Assembly (NCBI GenBank): GCA_023053685.1
Contig: JALIGW010000022.1
Span: forward strand, 2,735,001-2,799,000
Reading direction: 5' to 3'
DNA from: Diadophis punctatus similis
Taxonomy: Eukaryota > Chordata > Lepidosauria > Squamata > Dipsadidae
DNA: 64,000 bases
This document shows, piece by piece, positions 59,671-64,000 of this stretch; the first letter of the stretch is position 1; each line of letters begins with the position of its first letter. The notes below the pieces were generated by a model that did no database searches, was not told the DNA's origin, and saw only the letters and a list, made by a program, of their open reading frames with translations. A program made the translations under genes and the position numbers.

Positions 59671-61667
59671 GAGGGAGGGAGGGAGGGAGGGAGGGAGGGA
59701 GGGAGGGAGGGAGGGAGAAAGGAAGGTAGGAAGGAAGGAAGGAAGGAAGGAAGAGGGAGGGAGGGAGGGAGGAATGAAGGAAAAAAAAGGAAGGAAGGAA
59801 GGAAGGAAGGAAGGACTCACATTTTCTTCATAGAAATAATAGATGAACTACAGATCCCTACACCTGAAAGAGAAGCTGGGCAACAAGTAAGGGTGCCAAC
59901 AAAGGAAGGAACGAAAACTATTTGGAGAAGTCAAAGCCTTGGATGGAACATGAGCTCGCTTCCTGCCATTCCGTTCCATCGTTTTTACCTTTAAAGCTTT
60001 GATCCGAGTCATTGAACCGCATTTCCGGAAAAGGCCTTCGATGTGAAGATGGGGCCGGAGATGCTCACAGGCGTCCACCAGAAACCTGGAATGCGGAACA
60101 CAAACACAGAATCATGAGATGAGTCTCTGCCTGGTTGGAGTAGGACAAGGGAAGGGCTGGTGTGTTTTCACCGTGGAATTACTAAGGGAAGGGAAGGGAA
60201 GAGATGGGCGGGGGAGCTCAGGCCGAGGCAGTCAGGTGTGTTACCTGCCACCCATCCTGGGGTGCACACACCCCGGTGTGTGAATCCCCCTTGCAGATCC
60301 GGCAGCTTTCCCGTGACCTGGAAACCTACATTTTGCTTTGGAGTCCATTGCATGAAGCAACCGAAAACCAGCACTCGGTCTTTAAGTTAATCATCATCTC
60401 TTTGGTTACTGGTTCGATCTTATTATTCAGCATGGAATAAAAAGGGAGGTGTGAATTCTCCTGCAAGGACTCATAGGAGACAGTAATGTTCCTTGTGGGG
60501 TCCTGGTGCCCCCTGAGCTTGGTTGTTTTCCTGACTAGGGAACATCATCAGTGCTAGATGGATATGAGGTTTGCAGGGAGGAGGAGGAGGAGGAGGAGGA
60601 GGAGGAGGAGGAGGAGGAGGAGGAGGAGGAGGAGGAGGAGGAGGAGGAGGAGAACGACGACAACGACGACTGTGGGGTCCTTGGTGCTCTCTGAGTTTGG
60701 TTGTTCTCTTGCAGACATTTCATGACCCAACTAGGGAACATCATCAGTGCTAGAAGTTGGTGGGGGTTGTTGGGAGAGGAGGAGGAGGAGGAGGAGGAGG
60801 AGGAGGAGGAGGAAGAGGAGGAGGAGAAGAAGAAGAACTGTGGGGTCCTTGGTGCTCTCTGAGTTTGGTTGTTCTCTTGCAGACATTTCATGACCCAACT
60901 AGGGAACATCATCAGTGCTAGAAGTTGGTGGGGTTTGTTGGGAGAGGAGGAGGAGGAGGAGGAGGAGGAGGAGGAGGAGGAGGAGGAGGAGGAGGAGGAG
61001 GAGGAGGAGGAGGAGGAGGAGGAGGAGAAGAAGAAGAACTGTGGGGTCCTTGGTGCTCTCTGAGTTTGGTTGTTCTCTTGCAGACATTTCATGACCCAAC
61101 TAGGGAACATCATCAGTGCTAGAAGGTGGTGAGGTTTGTTGGGAGAGGAAGAGGAGGAGGAAGAGGCGAGGACTGTGGGGTCCTTGGTGCTCTGAGTTTG
61201 GTTGTTCTCTTGCAGACATTTCATGACTTAACTAGGTAACATCATCAGTGGTACAAGGGTGTGGTCTGCTCTCTGTAAACTCTGTAGACATAGCACTGAT
61301 CATACTACCTACTTGGTTCATGAAACGTCTGCAAGAAAATCACCAAGCTCAGGGAGCACCAAGGACCCCACAGTTCAACCCTGACCTACAAATATTATCT
61401 TCTATTGGTAGTAAAGCTCCTTATTTCCTTAGAACACACAGAAGTGACGTAATATCCTGCTCCTGAATTAGAATTCTCAGATCCCAACAGTTCTCTTCCC
61501 CCCAATTAATTGAGAGGAAGAATTTTTCTTGGGTTTGTCCAGGATGTGTAGAGAAGTGCATCCAACATTACTCACTCTGGCACACCTTCGACATGTTGCG
61601 AAGGACACAGCGAGGGTAGCGGGATGCCAAACAGCCCAGAGGTTGGAAAACACCCACTTGGAGCCTT
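42845..61667 (-). CDS. ARHGAP11A-like: ARHGAP11A-like Rho GTPase-activating protein (12 exons; first exon outside window)
   Basis: Twelve exons with GT-AG borders join into 2,277 nt: 758 codons and a TAG stop. Residue numbers here start at the first visible codon. Residues about 15-205 are an ARHGAP11-type RhoGAP domain, which speeds GTP hydrolysis by Rho-family GTPases. The arginine finger is in [10 protein letters not shown] (Arg kept), [11 protein letters not shown] is present, and [16 protein letters not shown] carries the conserved Asn and PNL motif. Residues about 206-450 follow human ARHGAP11A block by block: an arginine run RRRRRRSVS, then [31 protein letters not shown] and [12 protein letters not shown]. 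The large last exon is low-complexity, rich in Ser, Pro and Arg, and poorly conserved. Human ARHGAP11A is about 1,020 residues, so this protein is shorter. RhoGAP identity to human looks moderate (roughly 55-60% by eye), which fits a paralogue better than the true orthologue. The first exon (human MWDQRL region) was not found. Confidence 0.9.
43900..44044 (-). CDS. ARHGAP11A-like: ARHGAP11A-like exon K
   Basis: 145 nt, phase 0 start, phase 1 end. It reads [20 protein letters not shown], then [20 protein letters not shown] and [19 protein letters not shown] aligns with human SVGWRLANQQ. Acceptor ACCCAG, donor CGAG/GTATGC. Borders were chosen by frame continuity with exons J and L. Confidence 0.78.
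44417..44951 (-). mobile_element. solo LTR with 5-bp duplication GTACC
   Basis: 535 bp, ends TGTTCTGATCC and GGCCACAACA (TG...CA). GTACC is directly repeated at 44412-44416 and 44952-44956. On the minus strand it has GGGATAAAAAGC (TATA-like) followed by AATAAATG. No internal retroviral or Gypsy sequence adjoins, so recombination between two LTRs left this one. It is in intron J/K of ARHGAP11A-like. Related LTR pieces are at 1-329 and 11169. Confidence 0.85.
45128..45366. mobile_element. hAT-type relic (ACCGGTTCTC family)
   Basis: CAGTGCTGGGATTCAAATTT at the left, GCTACCGGTTCTCCAGAACT and CTGAAACCCACCTCTG at the right. It ends about 40 bp from the exon J donor. Confidence 0.5.
45408..45513 (-). 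CDS. ARHGAP11A-like: ARHGAP11A-like exon J
   Basis: 106 nt. It reads [20 protein letters not shown], then [16 protein letters not shown]. The layout resembles human CFSPKISHKEKVRRSLRLKF. Acceptor TTCCAG, donor CAG/GTGAGA. Flanked closely by hAT relics on both sides. Confidence 0.86.
45595..45785. mobile_element. hAT-type fragment (CAGGGGTGAAATGCTACCGG)
   Basis: Left end as named, then GGTTCGGCCCGGTATGAGTG and a GGTAGCGGCGGCAGC block; the right end is not visible. Same left end as 46101. Confidence 0.5.
45956..46022 (-). CDS. ARHGAP11A-like: ARHGAP11A-like exon I (basic)
   Basis: 67 nt. It reads [20 protein letters not shown], then PRR, a basic patch that may serve in nuclear localisation (inference). 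A second donor, GTAAGA, lies 12 bp downstream, but only the GTGGGT site used here keeps the next exon's frame without changing it to a less protein-like reading. Confidence 0.8.
46101..46610. mobile_element. hAT-type element with CACCAAGCCACACC minisatellite
   Basis: CAGGGGTGAAATGCTACCGG left end, AACCGGTAGTAAAAATGC, then at 46465-46585 about eight copies of a 14-bp unit (ACCAAGCCACACCC). It ends near GAACTGGTAGGGAATTTTT. Confidence 0.6.
46787..47140. repeat. TATC/TACC tetranucleotide microsatellite
   Basis: Blocks of TATC, then about 15 TACC units, then mixed TCTC/CCAT, then about 20 TATC units. Confidence 0.97.
47497..47588 (-). CDS. ARHGAP11A-like: ARHGAP11A-like exon H
   Basis: 92 nt. 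It reads [20 protein letters not shown], then [11 protein letters not shown]. Acidic, disordered-looking segment. Acceptor CCGCAG, donor CAAG/GTAATT. Confidence 0.84.
47725..48330 (+). mobile_element. CR1 3' end interrupted by a hAT MITE
   Basis: CR1 part 1: AACCTGGAATTAAGGAGAAA to AGACTGGACAGCCACCTGTA (to 47875). CR1 part 2: TCTCCTGCTTGAGCAGGGGG to GGGTCCCTTCCAGCTC (from 48254). The interrupting element is listed next. Confidence 0.85.
47876..48253. mobile_element. hAT MITE with 8-bp duplication GTATAGGG
   Basis: Ends CAGGGGTGGGTTCCAACTTA and GGGAGGAACCCACCCCTG. GTATAGGG stands at 47868-47875 and 48254-48261. Interior carries GCATGCACAGTGCCAGAAC and an A/T-rich tract. Same family as 10777. 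Confidence 0.92.
48410..48506 (-). CDS. ARHGAP11A-like: ARHGAP11A-like exon G
   Basis: 97 nt. It reads [20 protein letters not shown], then [13 protein letters not shown]. Corresponds to the LSESPVILTPNAKR stretch of human ARHGAP11A and to SSKKRK. Acceptor CCACAG, donor AAAAG/GTGAGC. Confidence 0.88.
48700..48777 (-). CDS. ARHGAP11A-like: ARHGAP11A-like exon F
   Basis: 78 nt. It reads [20 protein letters not shown], then DLEVKE. It aligns with human GDFVSGALNKFKPNRTPSIT. Acceptor TTGCAG, donor GAGG/GTGAGG. Confidence 0.88.
48905..49525 (+). mobile_element. CR1 LINE, 3' 600 bp
   Basis: Codes for the decayed end of the RT ORF ([17 protein letters not shown], [33 protein letters not shown]) and continues to the 3' end GGGGTTGGACTAGATGACCT. 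Several frameshifts. Confidence 0.82.
49525..49796. mobile_element. hAT-type MITE inserted in the CR1 end
   Basis: Inverted ends CCATGATGGCAAACCTATGG and AAAAGGTTCGCCATCACTG. Flanks ACCTATAA and ACCTAGAA (7 of 8 bp) agree with an 8-bp duplication, and CR1 resumes after it (AGAAGGTCCTTCCAACTCC). The interior is CpG-rich (GTGCGCATGCGCAC). Confidence 0.78.
49938..50130 (-). mobile_element. CR1 3' end (minus strand)
   Basis: AGGATTTGAAGGGACCTTGG to ATCAAAACTGGATGCAGTAC, internally deleted. Its inner border is about 30 bp from the splice donor of ARHGAP11A-like exon E. Confidence 0.75.
50162..50302 (-). CDS. ARHGAP11A-like: ARHGAP11A-like exon E
   Basis: 141 nt. It reads [20 protein letters not shown], then [18 protein letters not shown] and RRRRRRSVS. 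It matches the human VPDFILEKIP to KRKRRQSVG stretch in layout. Two nearby donors were considered. GTGAGT after AGCT keeps the frame (Tyr across the junction); GTAAGC does not match the next exon's phase. A CR1 fragment ends about 30 bp past the donor. Confidence 0.85.
50452..50854. mobile_element. T-family MITE
   Basis: CAGGCTGTCCCTGACTTAC to CAACTCAAGGACTCCCTG, TA on both sides. Confidence 0.8.
50916..51309. mobile_element. T-family MITE, first of an adjoining pair
   Basis: AAGTCCTCAACTTACAACTG to AATCGAGGACTACTTG, separated from the next copy only by TA. Confidence 0.75.
51312..51676. mobile_element. T-family MITE, second of the pair
   Basis: CAGACAGTCCTGTACTTAC to AGTCGAGGACTACCTG. Opposite internal orientation to the first copy; both share the TA at 51310-51311. 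Confidence 0.78.
51690..52015. repeat. direct duplication containing T-family interior
   Basis: AATCCTGCAACACTAACTTG to CTTATGACTGGTCCTCGCAC (from 51698) recurs as ATCCTGCAGCACTAACTTTG to CTTATGGCTGGTCCTCGCAC (from 51908), about 210 bp later. Confidence 0.7.
52113..52141. repeat. (CA)n microsatellite
   Basis: About 14 CA units. Confidence 0.95.
52142..52845. other. ARHGAP11A-like intron D stretch, nothing recognised
   Basis: No exon, RNA gene or clear repeat apart from AAGTCGAAGTCGAAGTC at about 52633. Confidence 0.5.
52850..53320 (+). mobile_element. CR1 LINE 3' end, well preserved
   Basis: Codes for [20 protein letters not shown], then [20 protein letters not shown]. Runs to the 3' end GGGTTGGACTAGAAGACCTC and a GTT repeat tail at 53303-53322. 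5'-truncated. Confidence 0.85.
53610..53760. repeat. dispersed repeat shared with 22435-22570
   Basis: GGATTTATTGTTTTTGTACT and ATGTCGCCTCTATGAGATTT; see the partner entry. Confidence 0.45.
54075..54200 (-). mobile_element. SINE fragment with B-box unit (minus strand)
   Basis: Minus strand: GGCGAG-type unit GAGTTCTAGTCTCGCC and AGTCACCCAGC inverse; same family as 25405. Confidence 0.55.
54288..54451 (-). CDS. ARHGAP11A-like: ARHGAP11A-like exon D (end of RhoGAP)
   Basis: 164 nt. It reads [20 protein letters not shown], then [20 protein letters not shown] and [26 protein letters not shown] is the conserved RhoGAP motif with the stabilising Asn. Acceptor TTTCAG, donor TTG/GTGGGT. Confidence 0.96.
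54627..55011. mobile_element. hAT-type MITE with 8-bp duplication GTTTAGGG
   Basis: Ends CAGGGCTGTCAAACTCGA and TTGAGTTTTACACCCCTG; GTTTAGGG at 54619-54626 and 55012-55019. The interior is a long imperfect palindrome with GGCCCTCCCGAGCTCCATTT repeated in both orientations. Confidence 0.88.
55012..55150. repeat. 48-bp tandem repeat, 3 copies
   Basis: Unit starts GTTTAGGGGAAAACAAGTTG and continues CTAGTCCTCAGGGCTGTGTT. It abuts the hAT MITE and each unit begins with that element's target site. Confidence 0.9.
55674..55768. repeat. (AC)n(AG)n microsatellite
   Basis: About 30 bp AC then about 64 bp AG. Confidence 0.97.
55895..55965 (+). mobile_element. SINE tail fragment
   Basis: CGCCGCCCTGAGTCCTACGG and GATTGGGCGGCCTATAAGAA with a TTAA-rich tail; same end as 18110. 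Confidence 0.5.
56085..56455 (+). mobile_element. tRNA-derived SINE with repeated B-box units
   Basis: Three units (GAGTTCTAGTCCCGCC, GAGTTCTAGTTCCGCC, GAGTTCTAGTCTCACC) and tail CACAGGGCTGTTGTTGTAAA. It ends about 30 bp from exon C of ARHGAP11A-like. Confidence 0.75.
56485..56738 (-). CDS. ARHGAP11A-like: ARHGAP11A-like exon C (RhoGAP core)
   Basis: 254 nt. It reads [20 protein letters not shown], then [20 protein letters not shown], and ends [20 protein letters not shown] plus FLQEVVAR. Human has [20 protein letters not shown] at the same place. Acceptor TTCCAG, donor CCAG/GTGAGC. Confidence 0.96.
56785..57195 (-). mobile_element. CR1 3' end (minus strand)
   Basis: AACAGAGCTGGAAGGGACCT to CAACCGTTCATCGTATGTTT, retaining the ORF end RTRGD and [10 protein letters not shown] on the minus strand. 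Confidence 0.82.
57515..57765. repeat. GGAAA-type purine microsatellite
   Basis: GGGAAAGGAA units with about 12 pure GGAAA units in the centre. Confidence 0.95.
57868..58075. mobile_element. inverted pair of H-A elements
   Basis: Minus copy (57901-57942): CCGAAGA, hairpin, GAAAC, GTC. Plus copy (57953-57985): hairpin part GGATGAGAAGC, GAAAC, GTC without the first box. Both continue into the shared body GGAAGTCCA and AAAGCACC at their outer sides. Confidence 0.68.
58434..59325. mobile_element. two T-family fragments with an inserted SINE
   Basis: Forward 5' half at 58434-58590. A reverse copy starts at about 58775 (GCAGTTGTTAAGTGAG) and resumes at 59090 (TTTTCCCCACTGACTTTGC) to GAGGAGTACCTG. 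The gap holds a (GTTT)n tract (58797-58850) and a minus-strand SINE (58853-59088). Confidence 0.65.
58853..59088 (-). mobile_element. tRNA-derived SINE (minus strand)
   Basis: Minus strand: GAAGCTGAGGTGGCGCAGCA head, GTTCAAATCTCACC B box, GGTAGGTAAAATGAAGACCC, GCGGTATATAAGTCTC end. Same family as 9838. Confidence 0.8.
59384..59815. repeat. GAAA/GGGA microsatellite complex
   Basis: Alternating GAAA and GGGA blocks, more than 400 bp, in the intron before exon B's donor side. Confidence 0.97.
59989..60085 (-). CDS. ARHGAP11A-like: ARHGAP11A-like exon B (RhoGAP, arginine finger)
   Basis: 97 nt. It reads [20 protein letters not shown], then [12 protein letters not shown]. The Arg of GLFR is the catalytic arginine finger of RhoGAP domains. 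Acceptor TTCCAG, donor AAG/GTAAAA. Confidence 0.95.
60494..61370 (-). repeat. tandem array of five H-B units with expanded GGA triplets, ended by an inverted copy
   Basis: Units begin TGTGGGGTCCTTGGTGCTCT at about 60494, 60671, 60839, 61040 and 61174 (periods 177, 168, 201 and 134). Each holds the inverse of CTGATGATGTTCCC, GTTGGGTCATGAAA and TGTCTGC, then a GGA tract of variable length. At 61288-61370 a single plus-strand copy (ATGAAACGTCTGCAAG, AAGGACCCCACAG) closes the array head-to-head. Confidence 0.8.
61576..61667 (-). CDS. ARHGAP11A-like: ARHGAP11A-like exon A
   Basis: 92 nt, phase 0 start, phase 2 end. It reads [20 protein letters not shown], then [11 protein letters not shown]. It corresponds to the [20 protein letters not shown] segment just before the RhoGAP domain in human ARHGAP11A. 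Acceptor TTACAG, donor GA/GTGAGT. No start codon lies in this exon, so at least one exon precedes it. Confidence 0.85.
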
Positions 61668-61982
61668 CTGTAACAGAGCAAAGAGTAATTAAACCGTCAA
61701 ACCGCTGCTTTGATAACTAAATATTTATTTCCTTTAGACCAGGGGTCGGGAACCTTTTTGACTAAGAGAGCCATGAAAGCAAAAAATTTGGAAATTTATT
61801 TCAGTGAGAGCCATATAATATATTTCAAAAGTGAATTCAACTAAATGTCAATAGGGACAATGGGATATTGAGAGAATCCCTGTCTTTGTGCTGTTTAATT
61901 TGTTGCTGCTGTAGCAGCTTCCTTGCTCCAAAGTGATATTTGTCTTTGAGTTGGTGATTTCCATCATAGCATTGGTAATGAT

Positions 61983-62046
<64 letters not shown>

Positions 62047-62220
62047 TTCTTTCTTTCTTTTTCTTTTTCTTTTTCTTTTTCTTTTTCTTTTTCTTTTTCT
62101 TTTTCTTTTTCTTCTTTTTCTTCTTCTTCTTCTTCTTCTTCTTCTTCTTCCTTCCTTTCTTCTTCTTCTTCTTCTTCTTCTTCTTCTTCTTCTTCTTCTT
62201 CTTCTTCTTCTTCTTCTTCT

Positions 62221-62299
<79 letters not shown>

Positions 62300-62300
62300 C
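61983..62300. repeat. (CTTT)n(CTT)n microsatellite
   Basis: Pure CTTT, TTTTC and CTT blocks inside the hAT-type element; open frames there are repeat translations. Confidence 0.97.
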
Positions 62301-62399
62301 TCTGCAAACCAATCCCCACCGTGGCTCCTTTCTCCCTCGCCCAGCCCTCTTCCAAGACGTCAAGTGCGGGGAACCGCACCAAGCGAGGTAGGTGGGTGG

Positions 62400-62960
62400 G
62401 TTGCTGAAGAAGCCCCGGAGCCCCGCCGCCAACCTGCGTCTCCTGCTGGGAAGGAGCCTCTGTCGCTGTCTCTCACGGGGTTCCAGCCACCCGACTGAGT
62501 CCCCAACCGCGGCACCGGCAGGGTTAACGCGCATGGGAGGGAAGGAGAGAGCGCGCTACCACCGCCGCTGCTACTTTCGCTGCTCCAATATTTCTTTGGT
62601 GGGCCTGCGCAGGAGGCACCGCTGAGCAGAGGCACCCGGCGAGCGGGGTGAGAGGCGTGGGGATGCCAGAAGTGGCGGCAGCGGTGACAGGCTCCTGCCC
62701 GCGTCTCCCACCCGCCTCTTGCCTTAAGCTGCCGGGCGCCTCTGCTCCATGGTCCCTCCCACACGGGCCCACCAAAGAAATATCGGAGCGGTGAAAGTAG
62801 CAGCGGCGGCGGTAGCGCTCTCTCTCCTCTCCCATACGCATTAACCCTGCCGGTGCCGCGGTCAGGGACTCAGTAGGGTGGCTGGAGCCCCGCGAGAGAC
62901 AGCGACAGAGGCTCCTTCCCAGCAGGAGACGCAGGTTGGCGGCGGGGCTCCGGGGCTTCT
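62400..62960. repeat. inverted repeat of about 210 bp with about 130 bp loop
   Basis: GAAGAAGCCCCGGAGCCCCG to AATATTTCTTTGGTGGGCC on the left. The right part runs GGCCCACCAAAGAAATATCG back to CGGGGCTCCGGGGCTTCTTC at 62960. Arms are very similar. Confidence 0.85.
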
Positions 62961-63014
62961 TCAGCCGCTTGGCTGGAGAACGGCGGGGATGTGGCCATGG
63001 CCGTTTTTTAGCTC

Positions 63015-63122
63015 CCCCCGTCCCGGCTGAACGCCGCCATTTGGGTTATTTTTCCCTCTGTGCATGCGCGTGCATGCACAGAGGGAAAAATAACCCAAAT
63101 GATTGTGGTCAGCCGGGACGGG
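63015..63122. repeat. palindrome with CGCATGCACAGAGGG arms
   Basis: CCCGTCCCGGCTGAACGCC, ATTTGGGTTATTTTTCCCTC, GTGCATGCGC centre, then the inverse. A second GTTCAGCCGGGACGGGAAAG copy follows at about 63137. Confidence 0.8.
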
Positions 63123-63399
63123 AAAGGGGTGATTGTGTTCAGCCGGGACGGGAAAGCGGGCAGGAGAAGCTCCGCGCCGCAACCGCCGCCAGTTCCATCG
63201 GCTATACGCCGAAGGACTGGCCCGGGCGAACCGGGAGGATTTCACCCCTGCTGCGAGCCATATGCGATCATCAAAAGAGCCACATCTGGCTCGCGAGCCA
63301 TAGGTTCCCGACCCCTGCTTTAGACGGTGCAATTTTTGTTTTAACCAGCTGACGTTTATAGCCTAGCTATACGGGAACATTTGGGGGTGGGTGGGTTTA

Positions 63400-63556
63400 C
63401 AGGTCATCCTCCACTTACAACAGCTCATTTAGTGACACTTCGAACTTACCACAGCACTGAAAAAAGTGACTTACGACCGTTTTTGGCACTTACGACCGTT
63501 CCCCATGGTCATGTGATCCCAATTCAGATACTTGGCAACTGGTTCGTATTTATGAT
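63400..63556. mobile_element. T-family MITE, left part
   Basis: CAGGTCATCCTCCACTTAC after TA, cut off in ATTTATGA where an H-A element begins. Confidence 0.65.
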
Positions 63557-63668
63557 CAGTCAGAGCTGAGGAAGCTTCTTGGATGAGGAGAGAAACGTCT
63601 TCAAAGGAAAAAAAACAAGGAAGTCCAGTTGCCACTTAAAAAAGCACCTTTGGGACAACCATGACCTG
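63557..63668 (+). mobile_element. H-A element (Penelope-type, hammerhead-like)
   Basis: CTGAGGA (63566-63572), AGCTTCTTGGATGAGGAGA hairpin, GAAA (63592-63595) and GTC (63597-63599), then the body AAGTCCAGTTGCC and AAGCACCTTTGGGACAACC. The most complete single copy in the window. Confidence 0.68.
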
Positions 63669-63675
63669 GATCAGG

Positions 63676-63781
63676 GCGGGCTCTCCGACCTTGGCAACTT
63701 TAAGACTTGTGGACTTCAATTCCCGGAATTCTGGGAGTTGAAGTCCACAAGTATTAAAGTTGCCAAGGTTGGAGACCCCTG
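63676..63781. mobile_element. P-family MITE inserted in the H-A element
   Basis: CAGGGCGGGCTCTCCGACCT to GGTTGGAGACCCCTG; flanks ACCTGGAT and GCCTGGAT (7 of 8 bp). The H-A text resumes after it (GACGGAGAATCTC). Confidence 0.75.
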
Positions 63782-63894
63782 GCCTGGATGACGGAGAATC
63801 TCTAAAAAAAACATCCAGACTATTTAAGAAAATTTCTATGTTAACAGAAAGCATCCTAGGACTGCCGGTATCTCATCAAGAAAACCTATGCAGT

Positions 63895-64000
63895 GACGTC
63901 CATGATAGCAGTGTTCCAATATTTGAGAGGCTGCCTCAAAGAAGAGGGAGTCAAGCTATTATCCAAAGCACCTGAGGGCAGGACAAGAATAGCACTAGCA
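63895..64000 (+). mobile_element. CR1 fragment, runs off the window
   Basis: GTGTTCCAATATTTGAGAGG, GAAGAGGGAGTCAAGCTATT and AAAGCACCTGAGGGCAGGAC match the CR1 copies at 48905 and 52850. Confidence 0.7.

Larger units (their letters stand above)
61740..63317. mobile_element. large hAT-type element with 8-bp duplication CTTTAGAC
   Basis: Ends CAGGGGTCGGGAACCTTTTT and ATAGGTTCCCGACCCCTG; CTTTAGAC at 61732-61739 and 63318-63325. The interior has a CTTT/CTT tract (61983-62300) and a GC-rich half with two large palindromes (62400-62960, 63015-63122). No transposase ORF was seen. Confidence 0.85.

Noticed and set aside
60535..61224. 229-codon poly-Ser ORF
   Set aside because: Produced by GGA/TCC tracts of the H-B tandem array; the repeated [10 protein letters not shown] text is the array unit.
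61848..62534. 228-codon Lys/Glu-rich ORF that reads into the GC-rich segment
   Set aside because: The body is the CTTT/CTT microsatellite; the remainder is inside the hAT-type element's inverted repeat.
63318..64000. First exon of the ARHGAP11A-like gene
   Set aside because: Only T-, H-A-, P-family and CR1 pieces were found; no minus-strand sequence resembling the N-terminus with a GT donor.

Overview
This window is vertebrate genomic DNA, most likely from a squamate reptile and probably a snake. The evidence is small conserved exons with GT-AG borders in long introns, CR1 and L2-type LINEs, tRNA-derived SINEs with squamate-style tails, many hAT and TA-flanked MITEs, and dense microsatellites. 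There is no prokaryotic or organellar sequence. Two protein-coding genes are present, both on the minus strand.

Region 1 (about 358-36273) is the 5' part of RYR1, the skeletal-muscle ryanodine receptor. I located 21 consecutive coding exons, from the start codon at 36273 to exon 21 at 358-462. They join in one open frame of 2,682 nt (894 codons), with matching intron phases and no stops. They encode the cytosolic N-terminal region: the IP3R/RyR-type N-terminal domain, MIR, RIH, the first SPRY domain and the start of the first RyR repeat. The rest of the gene, about 80 exons, lies to the left of the window. A GC-rich, CpG-rich segment surrounds exon 1 and is the likely promoter.

Region 2 (36274-42844) is a 6.6 kb intergenic interval filled with MITEs, a hAT relic, a SINE and a possible poly(A) signal for the upstream gene.

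Region 3 (42845-61667) is an ARHGAP11A-like Rho GTPase-activating protein gene. Twelve exons join in frame to give 758 residues plus a stop. The RhoGAP domain is intact, with arginine finger and PNL motif, and is followed by a basic, low-complexity C-terminal region. The first exon was not found and probably lies to the right of 64000. In human, ARHGAP11A lies near RYR3 in the same order and orientation. An ARHGAP11-like gene directly upstream of RYR1 therefore looks like a surviving whole-genome-duplication paralogue.

The rest is repeats. I refer to four recurrent families. T-family MITEs are about 370-400 bp, start CAGGTAGTCCTCGACTTAC, and have TA target duplications (pogo/Tigger-like). P-family MITEs are 75-160 bp near-palindromes built on the GGACTTCAACTCCCAGAATT stem, with 8-bp target duplications (hAT type). 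H-A and H-B are short elements whose sequence matches a hammerhead-ribozyme core (CTGANGA, hairpin, GAAA, GTC), as known from Penelope-like retroelements. They occur as inverted pairs and tandem dimers, and one locus at 60494-61370 is a five-unit tandem array. An uninterrupted 478-codon reverse transcriptase ORF (1148-2584), a solo LTR with a 5-bp duplication (44417-44951), nested insertions and a 1.6 kb hAT element containing large palindromes (61740-63317) are also notable.
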